Assembly: GCA_964423425.1 (NCBI GenBank)
Contig: CAYRES010000008.1
Coordinates: 1 to 64,000, forward strand
From: CAYRES01 sp964423425
GTDB lineage: Bacteria > Actinomycetota > Thermoleophilia > RBG-16-64-13
Direction: 5' to 3'
Length of the DNA: 64,000 bases
The first letter of the stretch is position 1, and each line of letters begins with the position of its first letter. Both the position numbers and the translations under genes were made by a program. Positions 53,825 to 61,694 of the stretch are shown here, piece after piece. The notes beneath the pieces are model-generated. The model worked only from the letters and a program-made list of their open reading frames with translations, had not been told where the DNA came from and searched no databases.

Positions 53825-55477
53825 TCAGAATACCCGTTCGGGCCTCGCCGACGCGACCTCCCTGCCTTGGACCGCGTTGTTGAGCGCCCGCATGTAGGCC
53901 TTGGCCGACGCCTCCACCACATCGATGGAGACTGCTTGGCCGGCATAGTTGTGCCCGCCCACGTCAACGGCCACCCGCACTTCGGCAAGCGAATCCTTGC
54001 CCGAAGTGACGGCCCTCACCCGGTAGTCGAGCAGGCGTCCCTGCATGCCCACAGCGTCGTCGATAGCGTAGAAGATCGACTCCATGGAGCCGCTCGAGAA
54101 GGCCTTGCCCCGTATCGTCTCGCCCTGCCTCTCCACCGTCACCTGGCTCGTGGGAATTATCTCCGAGCCGGCGGAGAGGTAGAAGTGGCCCAGAGAGAAG
54201 AGATCCTCGCGCTCTCGTATCTCTTCGCTCACGAGCGCCTCCAAGTCGAGGGCGGTGACCGTCTTCTTCTTGTCGGCCACCTCCTTGAAGCGCCGGAAGG
54301 CGTCGTCCAGCGCCTCGTCGGACAGCGTGATACCCAGCTCTGCCAGCCGGGAGCGCAGTGCGTGCCGGCCGGAGTGCTTCCCGAGCACGATGTCCGAGTC
54401 ACCCAGACCGATGTCTTTTGCGTGCATGATCTCGTAGGTGGTGCGTTCCTTGAGCACGCCGTCCTGGTGGATGCCGGACTCATGCGCGAAGGCGTTCTTG
54501 CCCACCACCGCCTTGTTGGGCTGGATGTCGTACCCGGTGAGATTGGACACCAACCGGCTGGTGCGGGCGATCTCCGTGGTCACCACGTTGACGGGCCGGT
54601 TCAAGATATCCTTACGCGTGACCAGGGCCATGGCCACCTCTTCGATGGCGGCGTTGCCCGCCCGCTCACCGAGACCATTGACTGCCACCTCCACCTGCGT
54701 GGCCCCCCGTTGTACCGCGGCGAGCGAATTGGCCACCGCCAACCCCAGATCGTTGTGGCAGTGCACCGAGAGGACCACATCCTCCAGACCGGCGACGTGC
54801 TCGTAGAGGTAGTCCATGAGGGCGGCGTACTCGCTGGGCAATGTGTAGCCGACCGTGTCGGGCACGTTGATGGTGGTGGCCCCAGCCTCGACGGCCGTCT
54901 GTAGCACTTCTGCCAGGAAGGTCGGCTCCGACCGGGTGGCATCCATGGCCGAGAACTCCACATCACCGGGGCAGAGCGACGCGGCGAACTCAGTCATCTC
55001 GCGAGCCAGCTCCACCACCTCGGGCCGGGTCTTCTTGATTTGGTGCTCTAGATGGACGTCGGAGGTCGAGACGAACACGTGGATGCGGGGACGATCGGCC
55101 TCTTTGATGGCCTCCCAGCAGGTGAGGATGTCGCTTCTCACACAGCGGGCCAGCCCGCACACGGTGGCGCCCTTGACCTCGCGGGCGATGGCCTGCACCG
55201 CCTCGAAGTCACCCGGACTGGTAGCCGGGAACCCGGCCTCGATGACGTCGACTCCCAGTCGCACCAGCTGATTGGCGATCTCGAGCTTCTCGGTCATGTT
55301 GAGGCTGATGCCGGGGGACTGCTCTCCATCACGAAGAGTGGTATCGAAGAAGACCACCGGCACTCCCTCGTTGCGGCGCACACTTCCGGGTGGCGCCACC
55401 AACAGTTCCCCAGGGCTCGTGATCCCGGCGGCCTTCTGGACCGGGGCTGGTGGTCGGCCCGATGATGACGATGGCAT
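53825..55477 (-). CDS. leuA: 2-isopropylmalate synthase
   Basis: The 550-residue DRE-TIM protein has VVFFDTTLRDGEQSPGISLN, SVHCHNDLGLAVANSLAA and VNGLGERAGNAAIEEVAMAL (in parts), plus a LeuA dimer regulatory domain ending in a typical VEASAKAYMRALN. It commits 2-oxoisovalerate to leucine. An N-terminal extension of about 38 residues precedes the barrel. ATG at 55477 has GAGGGGAG upstream. It is preceded by a leucine leader and hairpin elements, with the promoter near 55680. Confidence 0.95.
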   Translation of the reverse strand: MPSSSSGRPPAPVQKAAGITSPGELLVAPPGSVRRNEGVPVVFFDTTLRDGEQSPGISLNMTEKLEIANQLVRLGVDVIEAGFPATSPGDFEAVQAIAREVKGATVCGLARCVRSDILTCWEAIKEADRPRIHVFVSTSDVHLEHQIKKTRPEVVELAREMTEFAASLCPGDVEFSAMDATRSEPTFLAEVLQTAVEAGATTINVPDTVGYTLPSEYAALMDYLYEHVAGLEDVVLSVHCHNDLGLAVANSLAAVQRGATQVEVAVNGLGERAGNAAIEEVAMALVTRKDILNRPVNVVTTEIARTSRLVSNLTGYDIQPNKAVVGKNAFAHESGIHQDGVLKERTTYEIMHAKDIGLGDSDIVLGKHSGRHALRSRLAELGITLSDEALDDAFRRFKEVADKKKTVTALDLEALVSEEIREREDLFSLGHFYLSAGSEIIPTSQVTVERQGETIRGKAFSSGSMESIFYAIDDAVGMQGRLLDYRVRAVTSGKDSLAEVRVAVDVGGHNYAGQAVSIDVVEASAKAYMRALNNAVQGREVASARPERVF

Positions 55478-55518
55478 ACTGCTCCCCTCTCAAGTGACGA
55501 TTGCGTAGACGGTGACGT

Positions 55519-55534
55519 GCCGGTAAGCGCCGGC
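55519..55534 (-). promoter_or_regulatory. Second hairpin in the leuA leader
   Basis: On the transcript GCCGG and CCGGC pair around a CGCTTA loop, 12 bases after the peptide-stop hairpin. A pseudoknot with the first hairpin is possible, as described for LEU elements of Actinobacteria (from memory), but I have not shown it. Confidence 0.45.
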
Positions 55535-55546
55535 TCTCGCGAAACT

Positions 55547-55564
55547 CTCCCCCTAGCGGGGGAG
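55547..55564 (-). promoter_or_regulatory. Peptide-stop hairpin in the leuA leader (LEU-like element)
   Basis: The transcript reads CTCCCCC-GCTA-GGGGGAG, seven base pairs with the leader peptide's TAG in the loop and right arm. The same 16-base core and reading frame stands ahead of leuC. The five Leu codons lie just upstream, so a stalled ribosome would sit next to this hairpin. Confidence 0.8.
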
Positions 55565-55654
55565 CAGGAGCAGGAGGGTAAGAGCCAGGCTGAGGCAGGC
55601 CAAAGCAACCCCTTGGGGAGAGGCTGACACTATGGTGGCAGGCCCGGCGTTCAT
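55553..55654 (-). CDS. leuA leader peptide (five consecutive Leu codons)
   Basis: The 33-codon frame from ATG 55654 to TAG 55555-55553 encodes a peptide whose last residues are LALTLLLLLPR, with codons CTC CTG CTC CTG CTC just before CCC CGC TAG. Its ATG is only two or three bases from the predicted transcription start, so it would be translated as a leaderless mRNA. The Leu run followed by a hairpin is the classic arrangement for leucine attenuation. The peptide starts at the only reasonable ATG on this transcript. Regulation of leuA by charged tRNA-Leu is the likely role. Confidence 0.85.
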   Translation of the reverse strand: MNAGPATIVSASPQGVALACLSLALTLLLLLPR

Positions 55655-55662
55655 GAGTGCAC

Positions 55663-55691
55663 AGTGTAATCCAAGGGACTCCCCCGTGCAA
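55663..55691 (-). promoter_or_regulatory. Predicted leuA promoter
   Basis: TTGCAC (55691-55686), a 17-base spacer and TACACT (55668-55663) precede the leader. The spacing and the -35 box are identical to the leuC promoter. Predicted transcription start is near 55656. Confidence 0.7.
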
Positions 55692-55761
55692 CCGCATCCG
55701 ATGCCTCCCAGCGCGCGGCAGCCCTTTCACGGTGCGGCGCCATTTCCGGTATCCTTGGTCT

Positions 55762-56520
55762 ATGAGCGAAAATGAGCACACGCTGGCCGTCTTCATCGAC
55801 TTCGAGAACCTTGCCATCGGCTTCAAGCACCGCAAGGGAGACTTCGATGTGGGCATGATCCTCGAGCGCCTCGTCGAAAAGGGCAAGATCATAGTGAAGA
55901 AGGCCTACGCCGACTGGACCGTCTACGACAAGTACACCAAGGCCATGCACGAGGCCGCCATCGAACTCATCGAGATACCCCGACGGTCCATGACGGGCAA
56001 GAACTCGGCCGACATCCGCTTGGCCGTTGACGCCATGGACTTGGCATGGTCCAAGGAGCACATCGACACCTTCGTGGTGGTCTCTGGAGATTCCGACTTC
56101 TCGCCGCTCGTCTCGAAGCTGAAGGAGAACGGCAAGCACATCATCGGCCTGGGCATGAAGGCTTCCACCTCCGACCTGCTTTCCAACAACTGCGACGAGT
56201 TCATCTTCTACGAGGACTTGGAGGCGGCACCCATCACCGTCCCCTCTCCTTCGGCCGAGGAGATCCCCGCCAAGAAGCGGGAGGTCTTCGACCTCCTGTT
56301 CGAGTCGATCGCGGCACTCATTCGTGAGAACAAAGACCCCATCTTCGCCTCCATGGTAAAAGACACCATGCAGCGCAAGCGGCCTTCGTTCAACGAATCA
56401 GGCTTCGGGTACCGCAACTTCAGCGACCTCTTGGAAGATGCGCAGAAGCGTGGCTACATCAAGCTTCGCCGCTCACGCGCCGCCGGAGGAAGCTACGTGG
56501 TCGACGGCTTCACCAAGTAG
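55762..56520 (+). CDS. NYN-domain protein with C-terminal LOTUS (OST-HTH) domain
   Basis: The 252-residue protein starts with a NYN/LabA-like nuclease domain: TLAVFIDFENLAIGF holds the first catalytic Asp, then KNSADIRLAVDAMDLAW and VVVSGDSDFSPLVSKLKENG (in parts), with the acidic residues typical of PIN-like metal-dependent RNases. The C-terminal 80 residues form an OST-HTH/LOTUS-like helical domain (DPIFASMVKDTMQRKRP, GFGYRNFSDLLEDAQKRGYI). The combination is found in bacterial RNA-related proteins. ATG at 55762 is divergent to leuA. Confidence 0.85.
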   Translation: MSENEHTLAVFIDFENLAIGFKHRKGDFDVGMILERLVEKGKIIVKKAYADWTVYDKYTKAMHEAAIELIEIPRRSMTGKNSADIRLAVDAMDLAWSKEHIDTFVVVSGDSDFSPLVSKLKENGKHIIGLGMKASTSDLLSNNCDEFIFYEDLEAAPITVPSPSAEEIPAKKREVFDLLFESIAALIRENKDPIFASMVKDTMQRKRPSFNESGFGYRNFSDLLEDAQKRGYIKLRRSRAAGGSYVVDGFTK

Positions 56521-56522
56521 TT

Positions 56523-56556
56523 CTCCCGCCGTTGTGGCGGCAGGCTGTTGCGGGAG
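56523..56556. terminator. Terminator-like hairpin between convergent genes
   Basis: CTCCCG (56523-56528) pairs with CGGGAG (56551-56556), with an internal CCG/CGG stem. It lies between the NYN gene (ends 56520) and the ADP-ribosylglycohydrolase gene (ends 56610). Confidence 0.45.
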
Positions 56557-56609
56557 CTCGGGGTCTCCGGGCGGCGGTCGCGCGGCACTCAGGCAATCCC
56601 CGATTGTGC

Positions 56610-57422
56610 TCAGCCGTCCCCCCCGTCCCCCAGTTCACCGGCCTTACGCGCGTTCCGATGTACCCGCGCCGAGAACTCCTCCACCACGCTGAGAAGGGAC
56701 AGGTCCAACGCCCCGAGCGTTTGCGCGGCGATGTCTTCGGGCACCCCGCCGTAGAAGGCCTCGGCCACACCACCACAGATGCAGGCCAGGGTATCGGCAT
56801 CGCCGCCCAGAGAGATGGCATTGCGAATGGCATCCTCGAAGCCGGTGGAGTCGAGAAACGCCACGATGGCCTGCGGTACAGTTCCCTGGCAGGTCACATC
56901 GAAGACATAGGTGGGCCTGATGTCATCACAGGTGAAGGACAAGTCGTAGCCGAACCGCCGCTGCACCTGCCCCCGTATCGCCTCCTTCGATTCACCCTGC
57001 CGGGCGAGAAACGCAGCTGTTGCCGCCGCCTGCGCGCCCTTGATACCTTCGGGGTGTGAATGGGTGACGGCCGTGAACCGGCAGGCGGCATCCAGCACCT
57101 CGTCGAGGGTCTCATACCAGAAGGCTACCGGGCTGATGCGCATGGCTGCTCCATTGCCGTAGCTCTGGTAGGGAGCCGCGTCATCCGATGAGGCCCACCG
57201 GTGAAACATGCCGCCATATCCCGCTCCCGGGTACCGCCGGTAGTACTCCTTCATCGACCTCCCGTAATCCTCGCCGGTGAGGAGAGTCTGGGCCAGTGCC
57301 ACGGTGAGGACCGTGTCGTCGGTGAAACACGACCATGGGGTGAACAAAGGGAAAGCCTTGGTCTTGGTGCCGGCGCTTTCATGGACCGAGCCGATTACGT
57401 CGCCGGCGATCGCGCCCAACAT
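56610..57422 (-). CDS. ADP-ribosylglycohydrolase (DraG family)
   Basis: The 270-residue protein has the family's binuclear magnesium motifs: GAIAGDVIGSVHE and FTDDTVLTVALAQ at the N-terminus, and SLGGDADTLACICGGVAEAFYG near the end (in part). It removes ADP-ribose from proteins or small molecules. No nitrogenase or DraT partner is seen; the substrate is unknown. ATG at 57422 begins the conserved sequence. It faces away from the arsR operator region. Confidence 0.87.
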   Translation of the reverse strand: MLGAIAGDVIGSVHESAGTKTKAFPLFTPWSCFTDDTVLTVALAQTLLTGEDYGRSMKEYYRRYPGAGYGGMFHRWASSDDAAPYQSYGNGAAMRISPVAFWYETLDEVLDAACRFTAVTHSHPEGIKGAQAAATAAFLARQGESKEAIRGQVQRRFGYDLSFTCDDIRPTYVFDVTCQGTVPQAIVAFLDSTGFEDAIRNAISLGGDADTLACICGGVAEAFYGGVPEDIAAQTLGALDLSLLSVVEEFSARVHRNARKAGELGDGGDG

Positions 57423-57576
57423 ACGAATCCCCCCCTCACACTCCGCGACCTCGACGTGCGGAACCTCGCTGGAGTAACGCGATTGAGCCGTCTTCCGGCT
57501 TCAATCGTCCTCCGGTTTCACACCATGAGTGTAACCCTCGCCGGAACGAATCGACGCTCCCGCGCCCGACGACTCC

Positions 57577-57624
57577 TTGACGGGGCGTGGCGGCACGTTC
57601 AAAATACGCGTATCTGCGCAGATA
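57577..57624 (+). promoter_or_regulatory. Promoter and palindromic operator of the arsR-ACR3 operon
   Basis: TTGACG (57577-57582) and CAAAAT (57600-57605) are 17 bases apart. Two palindromes follow back to back: ATACGCGTAT (57604-57613) and TATCTGCGCAGATA (57611-57624), which overlap the predicted start of transcription and the first base of the arsR ATG. An ArsR dimer bound here would block both the promoter and the initiation site. Confidence 0.7.
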
Positions 57625-58094
57625 TGTTGATAGAGAGGGGACGCGTCACGAAACAGGAGGCGGCACTTCTGAAAGCGGTGGCAGAGCCCACTCGTCTCGC
57701 TCTGGCCGTGCTCCTCGCCGTGCGCGGAGAGACGTGCGTGTGCATGCTGGCCGAAGCGCTGGAACAACCAGATTCGAAGATCTCCCGTCACCTCGCCGTC
57801 CTTCGGGCGGCCGGCATGGTTGAGGCACGTCGTGAGGGCACGTGGATGCACTACAGGCTCGTCGAGCCGCGAAGCGACTTGGAGCGGCGCCTACACGAAT
57901 GCTTCCGCGACTCACTCGCAAACCTGGATTCGCTCAAAGCGACCCGCGAGCGACTCCTATGTGCGGTCTGCCCGAGCGAGCTCGACCCTGCGCAGCGCAA
58001 AGCCACCAAGGCGGCAGCGAGAAGAGCAGCCGGCACGCGCACGGCGGGCGGCGGCGGACGTATCGGCGCACGCACCAATCCCCTACCCGACTAA
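57624..58094 (+). CDS. arsR: ArsR-family metalloid-responsive repressor
   Basis: The 156-residue protein has an ArsR winged helix (about residues 8-90): KAVAEPTRLALAVLL, ETCVCMLAEALEQPDSKISRHLAVLR and YRLVEP. The CVC in the ETCVCML helix is the classic As(III)/Sb(III) binding site. ATG at 57624 has no ribosome site and lies within the operator, so the message may be leaderless; TTG 57627 is an alternative. The C-terminal 45 residues are basic and Ala/Arg/Gly-rich. The ACR3 gene follows nine bases downstream. Confidence 0.87.
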   Translation: MLIERGRVTKQEAALLKAVAEPTRLALAVLLAVRGETCVCMLAEALEQPDSKISRHLAVLRAAGMVEARREGTWMHYRLVEPRSDLERRLHECFRDSLANLDSLKATRERLLCAVCPSELDPAQRKATKAAARRAAGTRTAGGGGRIGARTNPLPD

Positions 58095-58103
58095 GGAGCA
58101 ACG

Positions 58104-59387
58104 GTGGCCGAAAACATGCCCTCCCCCTCCCGCTCACACGAACAGCCTTCTCCCGGCCCCCGCGGCGGCGGCAAAGCACCGAAGGGCAACGGCAAGGGCC
58201 TGAGCTTCTTTGAGAAGTGGCTCACCATCTGGGTCATCCTCTGCATCGGCCTCGGCATCCTCTTGGGAAGACTGGCCCCCGGCCTCGCCAAGACCCTCGA
58301 CGGCGCCGCCATCTTCGTGAACGAGGCTCCCGTCGTCTCCATTCCCATCGCCATCTGCCTGTTCGCCATGATGTACCCCATCATGGTCAAGATCGACTTC
58401 GCCCAGGTCATCAAGGCCGGCAAGAGCCTGAAGCCGGTAGGGTTGACGCTCTTCCTCAACTGGGCGGTGAAGCCGTTCACCATGTACGGCATCTGCACCA
58501 TCTTCCTGGGAACCCTGTTCTACACCTTCATCGGCCCGGACGCCGTCGACTACGTCAAGATGCCGTTGGGTATGACCGACCTGGCCGTGGGCGACACCTA
58601 CGGCGCGGGTACGGTGGTCATTCACGATGGTGTGAGGATGCTCGAGGTGCCCCTGTGGCGCAGCTACCTGGCAGGATGCATACTCTTGGGTATCGCTCCC
58701 TGTACGGCCATGGTGCTGGTGTGGGGATACCTGGCCCGTGGCAACGACGGCCTCACGCTGGTCATGGTGGCCATCAACTCCCTCACCATGCTTGTGCTCT
58801 ACGGTGTTCTGGGTGGCTTCCTGCTGGGTGTGGGGTCGCTTCCGGTGCCCTGGCAGGCGCTTCTGCTCTCGGTGGGTATCTACGTCGCCCTGCCTCTTCT
58901 CGCCGGCTACTTCACACGCAGGTGGATAATCAAGGCCAAGGGGGTGGTCTGGTTCCAAGAAAAGTTCCTCCACGTGCTCACCCCCATCACGATCATCGCG
59001 CTGCTGGTGACGCTGGTCCTGCTCTTCAGCTTCAAGGGCAACGTCATTCTGGCCAACCCTCTCACCATCCTGTGGATCGCCATCCCACTCTTCATCCAGA
59101 CCAACCTCATCTTCTGGCTGGGCTACGGGCTCTCCAAGGCCTTCCGATTCCGCTACCAAGACGCGGCCCCGGTATCCATGATCGGCGCCTCCAACCACTT
59201 CGAGGTAGCCATCGCCACGGCCACGATGCTCTTCGGCCTGCAGTCGGGTGCGGCTTTGGCGACGGTGGTAGGGGTACTCATTGAAGTGCCGGTCATGCTG
59301 CTTCTCGTCAAGATCTGCCTGCGTACGCAGCATTGGTTCCCCGCCAGGGACAAGGACGCGCCTGTCAATGGAGTGACCGCGGCCTGA
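58104..59387 (+). CDS. acr3: ACR3-type arsenite efflux transporter
   Basis: The 427-residue protein has ten hydrophobic helices and ACR3 motifs: GILLGRLAPGLAK, YPIMVKIDFAQV, GIAPCTAMVLVWGYLARGNDGL (in parts), with the essential Cys in the APCTAM loop, and ISMIGAS(N)HFE-like SMIGASNHFEVAIATA. It exports arsenite through the membrane. GTG at 58104 has AAGGAG upstream. Residues 1-30 are a Pro/Gly-rich, cytoplasmic extension. It is expressed with arsR. Confidence 0.95.
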   Translation: MAENMPSPSRSHEQPSPGPRGGGKAPKGNGKGLSFFEKWLTIWVILCIGLGILLGRLAPGLAKTLDGAAIFVNEAPVVSIPIAICLFAMMYPIMVKIDFAQVIKAGKSLKPVGLTLFLNWAVKPFTMYGICTIFLGTLFYTFIGPDAVDYVKMPLGMTDLAVGDTYGAGTVVIHDGVRMLEVPLWRSYLAGCILLGIAPCTAMVLVWGYLARGNDGLTLVMVAINSLTMLVLYGVLGGFLLGVGSLPVPWQALLLSVGIYVALPLLAGYFTRRWIIKAKGVVWFQEKFLHVLTPITIIALLVTLVLLFSFKGNVILANPLTILWIAIPLFIQTNLIFWLGYGLSKAFRFRYQDAAPVSMIGASNHFEVAIATATMLFGLQSGAALATVVGVLIEVPVMLLLVKICLRTQHWFPARDKDAPVNGVTAA

Positions 59388-59399
59388 GGCAGACACGCC

Positions 59400-60105
59400 A
59401 TGTTCGAGAAGACTCTGGTAGCCACCGACCTGTCCGAGGCCTCCGACAGATTCATCGAGGCGCTGGACGGGCTCACCGCCCTCGGCGCGCGCGAAGCTGT
59501 CCTCCTCTACTGCTTGAACCTGCGCGATGCGGGGACCTTGGCCACTCGCCTCATGGAACTCACGAAACCCGCCTTGGCGGCCCAGGGGCGTAAGCTCCAA
59601 GAGCAGGGCTTCACGGTCACCACCGAGTTGGCCCTGGGGCTTCCTCACGTTGAAGTGAACCGCCAGGCAGAGAAACGGGAGTCCGACCTCGTGGTGGTCG
59701 GCTCGCACGGAGAGACAGGCTCGGGACGCATACTACTCGGGGGTGTGGCTGGGGCCATACTCGACAGCGCCGTCCGTCCGCTGCTCGTGGTCCGACTCAG
59801 GTTCAAGGAACTAGGGGACCGCGAGGTGTGCGAGTTCCTACGCTGCGATTTTCGCGGCCACGTACTCTTCCCCACCGACTTCTCCGCCAACACCCACCAT
59901 GCCTTCGGCACCCTGGTCGGGCTCGCCGAACGAGGCGCGACCGAAATCACCCTCTTTCACGTCCGCAGTGCCGGGGGGACGTGTCGCCCGTGGCCATGGG
60001 CAGCCAAGGGCGTGGTTATGTCAAGGAGTTCTTCCTGGGCAGCGTGAGCCACGAGGTGGCGAGGTGGTCGAGAACCGCTCCTGTATTGCTCATACCACAT
60101 TCCTC
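59400..60105 (+). pseudogene. Tandem universal stress protein, second domain deleted and frameshifted
   Basis: The first USP domain is intact (residues 1-145: LVATDLSEASDRFIEAL, VVVGSHGETGSGRILLGG). A second domain starts well (HVLFPTDFSANTHHAFGTL) but after ITLFHVRSAG it jumps directly to its own end (VAMGSQGRGYVKEFFLGS, APVLLIP), which is in another reading frame. About 70 residues in the middle of the second domain are missing. As written, the first frame runs to 60047 with a nonsense tail. It follows ACR3 by 13 bases, in the ars operon. Confidence 0.8.
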
Positions 60106-60108
60106 GTC

Positions 60109-60777
60109 TCACTGCTCGCGCCACCTCCGGGACAGGCCCGGCCGTAAACCGCCCCTGCGTCCGGACGCGGCCTGCGCCGCCCCTCGCTCGGGCTCCGCGG
60201 CGGCTACCTCCTGCTCGAGAAGCGGCAGCAGACGCTGCTCCTGCATGTAGATGTGGCGATGAATGTCCACATCGAGCTCTCGAAGAACCGAGAACAGACG
60301 ACCTCGGCAATCGGAGCCGACACCACCCGCAGAAGCCGGCATTTCTCCAGCTGACAACTGCTCGCCGTGCGGATCGGCAAACCCGTCCGAACGCGGCGTC
60401 GGCCGCGGAGCCACCGTGTAGTCGAACGTAGTTGCGCGGAGAGACGCGAGAAGCCGCCGGAGCTCTCCGTGCTCTTCAGCCAAGAAGGACCGCCACACGG
60501 TAAGCAGACCAGCGGGAACATGAGGTTGCTCCGGCAACTTCAGAAGGCCTCGTATCTCCTCTGCCAGATGGTCGGCAAAGACCTCTCGAAGACGCGCGAA
60601 CAGGCGGCCCACCTCATAGAGATCGGGGTATCGGTCGGCGCACTCGATCAGCGCGCTCCGAAGCAGAGCGCCGGCGAGCGCCATGTTGTTGTTGGTGCCC
60701 CTCCCATCCACTTCTTCAATGAAGTGGGCTATATCGGAAGGCCTCGACGAAAGCCAGAGGTGTTCTCTGTCGTACAC
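60109..60777 (-). CDS. RIC/ScdA-like hemerythrin-fold protein, probably degenerate
   Basis: The 222-residue protein is similar in layout to the hemerythrin domain of iron-sulfur repair proteins (RIC/ScdA/YtfE): DIAHFIEEV, RYPDLYEVGRLFARLREVF, ADHLAEEI, EEHGELRRLLASLRATT and HRHIYMQEQRLLPLLE. By eye, only some of the expected iron ligands remain: the first ligand helix (usually YHxxLREELP) is missing its His, RHPEL is RYPDL, and the HxxxE near the end reads HIYMQ. It has no N-terminal ScdA domain. The start at GTG 60777 lacks a good ribosome site. Probably it has lost iron binding. Confidence 0.65.
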   Translation of the reverse strand: MYDREHLWLSSRPSDIAHFIEEVDGRGTNNNMALAGALLRSALIECADRYPDLYEVGRLFARLREVFADHLAEEIRGLLKLPEQPHVPAGLLTVWRSFLAEEHGELRRLLASLRATTFDYTVAPRPTPRSDGFADPHGEQLSAGEMPASAGGVGSDCRGRLFSVLRELDVDIHRHIYMQEQRLLPLLEQEVAAAEPERGAAQAASGRRGGLRPGLSRRWREQ

Positions 60778-60793
60778 CGCACCATCCCGTCTG

Positions 60794-60970
60794 TTACTGC
60801 GAAGACTCCTTGTCCTCGGATTCGTCTGGAATCTCCTCTATGGCGACTCCTCCTCAGCCCGAACCTGAAGAACCACCACACGCCGCCTCGAATGCCCCCA
60901 GAATGTCCTGCTTCTTCCTCTCTTACTCCCACTCCACCGGTTGGTCTCCGGTCACCTCGATGCCCTTCAT
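60794..60970 (-). other. Possible remnant of a small gene, interrupted by stops
   Basis: A strong ribosome site (GGAAGGAGTGGAGG) precedes ATG 60970, but the frame ends at TAA after 15 codons. The same frame continues as a protein-like stretch (QDILGAFEAACGG ... IEEIPDESEDKES), broken by a TGA. It could be a decayed small gene. I cannot name a family, and the evidence is weak. Confidence 0.25.
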
Positions 60971-61026
60971 CACCTCCACTCCTTCCTTACCCATTGCCCC
61001 TGCCTTGAACTCATGAAGTGCCCACC

Positions 61027-61269
61027 CTACGCGGTGAAGGCGAAGACAAAGCCGCCGGCGGTGGCTACCACCAGGATGCTCGGCACGAACGCCCCCACCA
61101 CACGGGGCTTGAACAAGCCAGCCGGCATGCTGACCTCGGGAATACCGGCCCCGGCCCCGCCGATGATGAGTGCGATGACCGCTCCCCGAAGAGCCCCGAA
61201 GACGTAACCCAAGGGCGAATTCCTTCGATCGAGAACCCGCCCCACCTTGTCTTTGGGCACCAGATACAC
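61027..61269 (-). pseudogene. DUF318-type permease, internally deleted in frame
   Basis: The frame reads as the N-terminal loop of a second permease (YLVPKDKVGRVLDRR, SPLGYVFGAL), joined directly to a C-terminal end (AGIPEVSMPAGLFKPRVVGAFV). Typical DUF318 permeases have about 200 residues between these parts. An 80-residue product cannot be a complete transporter. It lies downstream of the thioredoxin and the intact permease, on the same strand. Confidence 0.75.
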
Positions 61270-61373
61270 GCAGCGGCCGCGACGGTGAGCCGGAGAGGAT
61301 CACCCGGTGCCTTGAATCCCGTGGCACGTCCGTCCACGTCACCTGAGGCATGCGCAGCCAGGAACCGCCGGCA

Positions 61374-61634
61374 TCAACCCGACTTGGCTTCCTTATCCAC
61401 CGCAGTGGCGATCATGGTCGTGATCTCAGCCACACCCGGCACCTTGCCGGCGATCTGCACCTCCCCGTCGATGGCAAGCGCCGGCGTCATCATGACTCCA
61501 TACGACATGATGGCCTCGAGATCGGTCACCTTCTCCACCTGAGCGTCGATCCCCAGGGCACCCACCGCTTCCTTGGCATGTGCCTCGAGCTTGTTGCACT
61601 TGGCGCAACCCGTACCCAAGATCTCTATCTTCAT
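61374..61634 (-). CDS. Small thioredoxin-fold protein (thioredoxin_3 family)
   Basis: The 86-residue protein is MKIEILGTGCAKCNKLEAHA at the start, with CAKC as the redox pair, then MMTPALAIDGEVQIAGKVP, which includes the cis-proline after MT. These small proteins are frequently next to DUF318 permeases and ArsR genes. ATG at 61634 has GAGGAGG upstream and is preferred to ATG 61664. It follows the permease by about 60 bases. Confidence 0.87.
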   Translation of the reverse strand: MKIEILGTGCAKCNKLEAHAKEAVGALGIDAQVEKVTDLEAIMSYGVMMTPALAIDGEVQIAGKVPGVAEITTMIATAVDKEAKSG

Positions 61635-61694
61635 CTCAGCAACCTCCTCAGAACACGTTGTCACAGCAGTCCTTGCGAATCAGCGCCGACCCGC

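Noticed and set aside
60794..60970. A second UGA selenoprotein candidate downstream of the permease remnant
   Set aside because: The frame is also broken by a TAA and matches no family, so decay is more likely.
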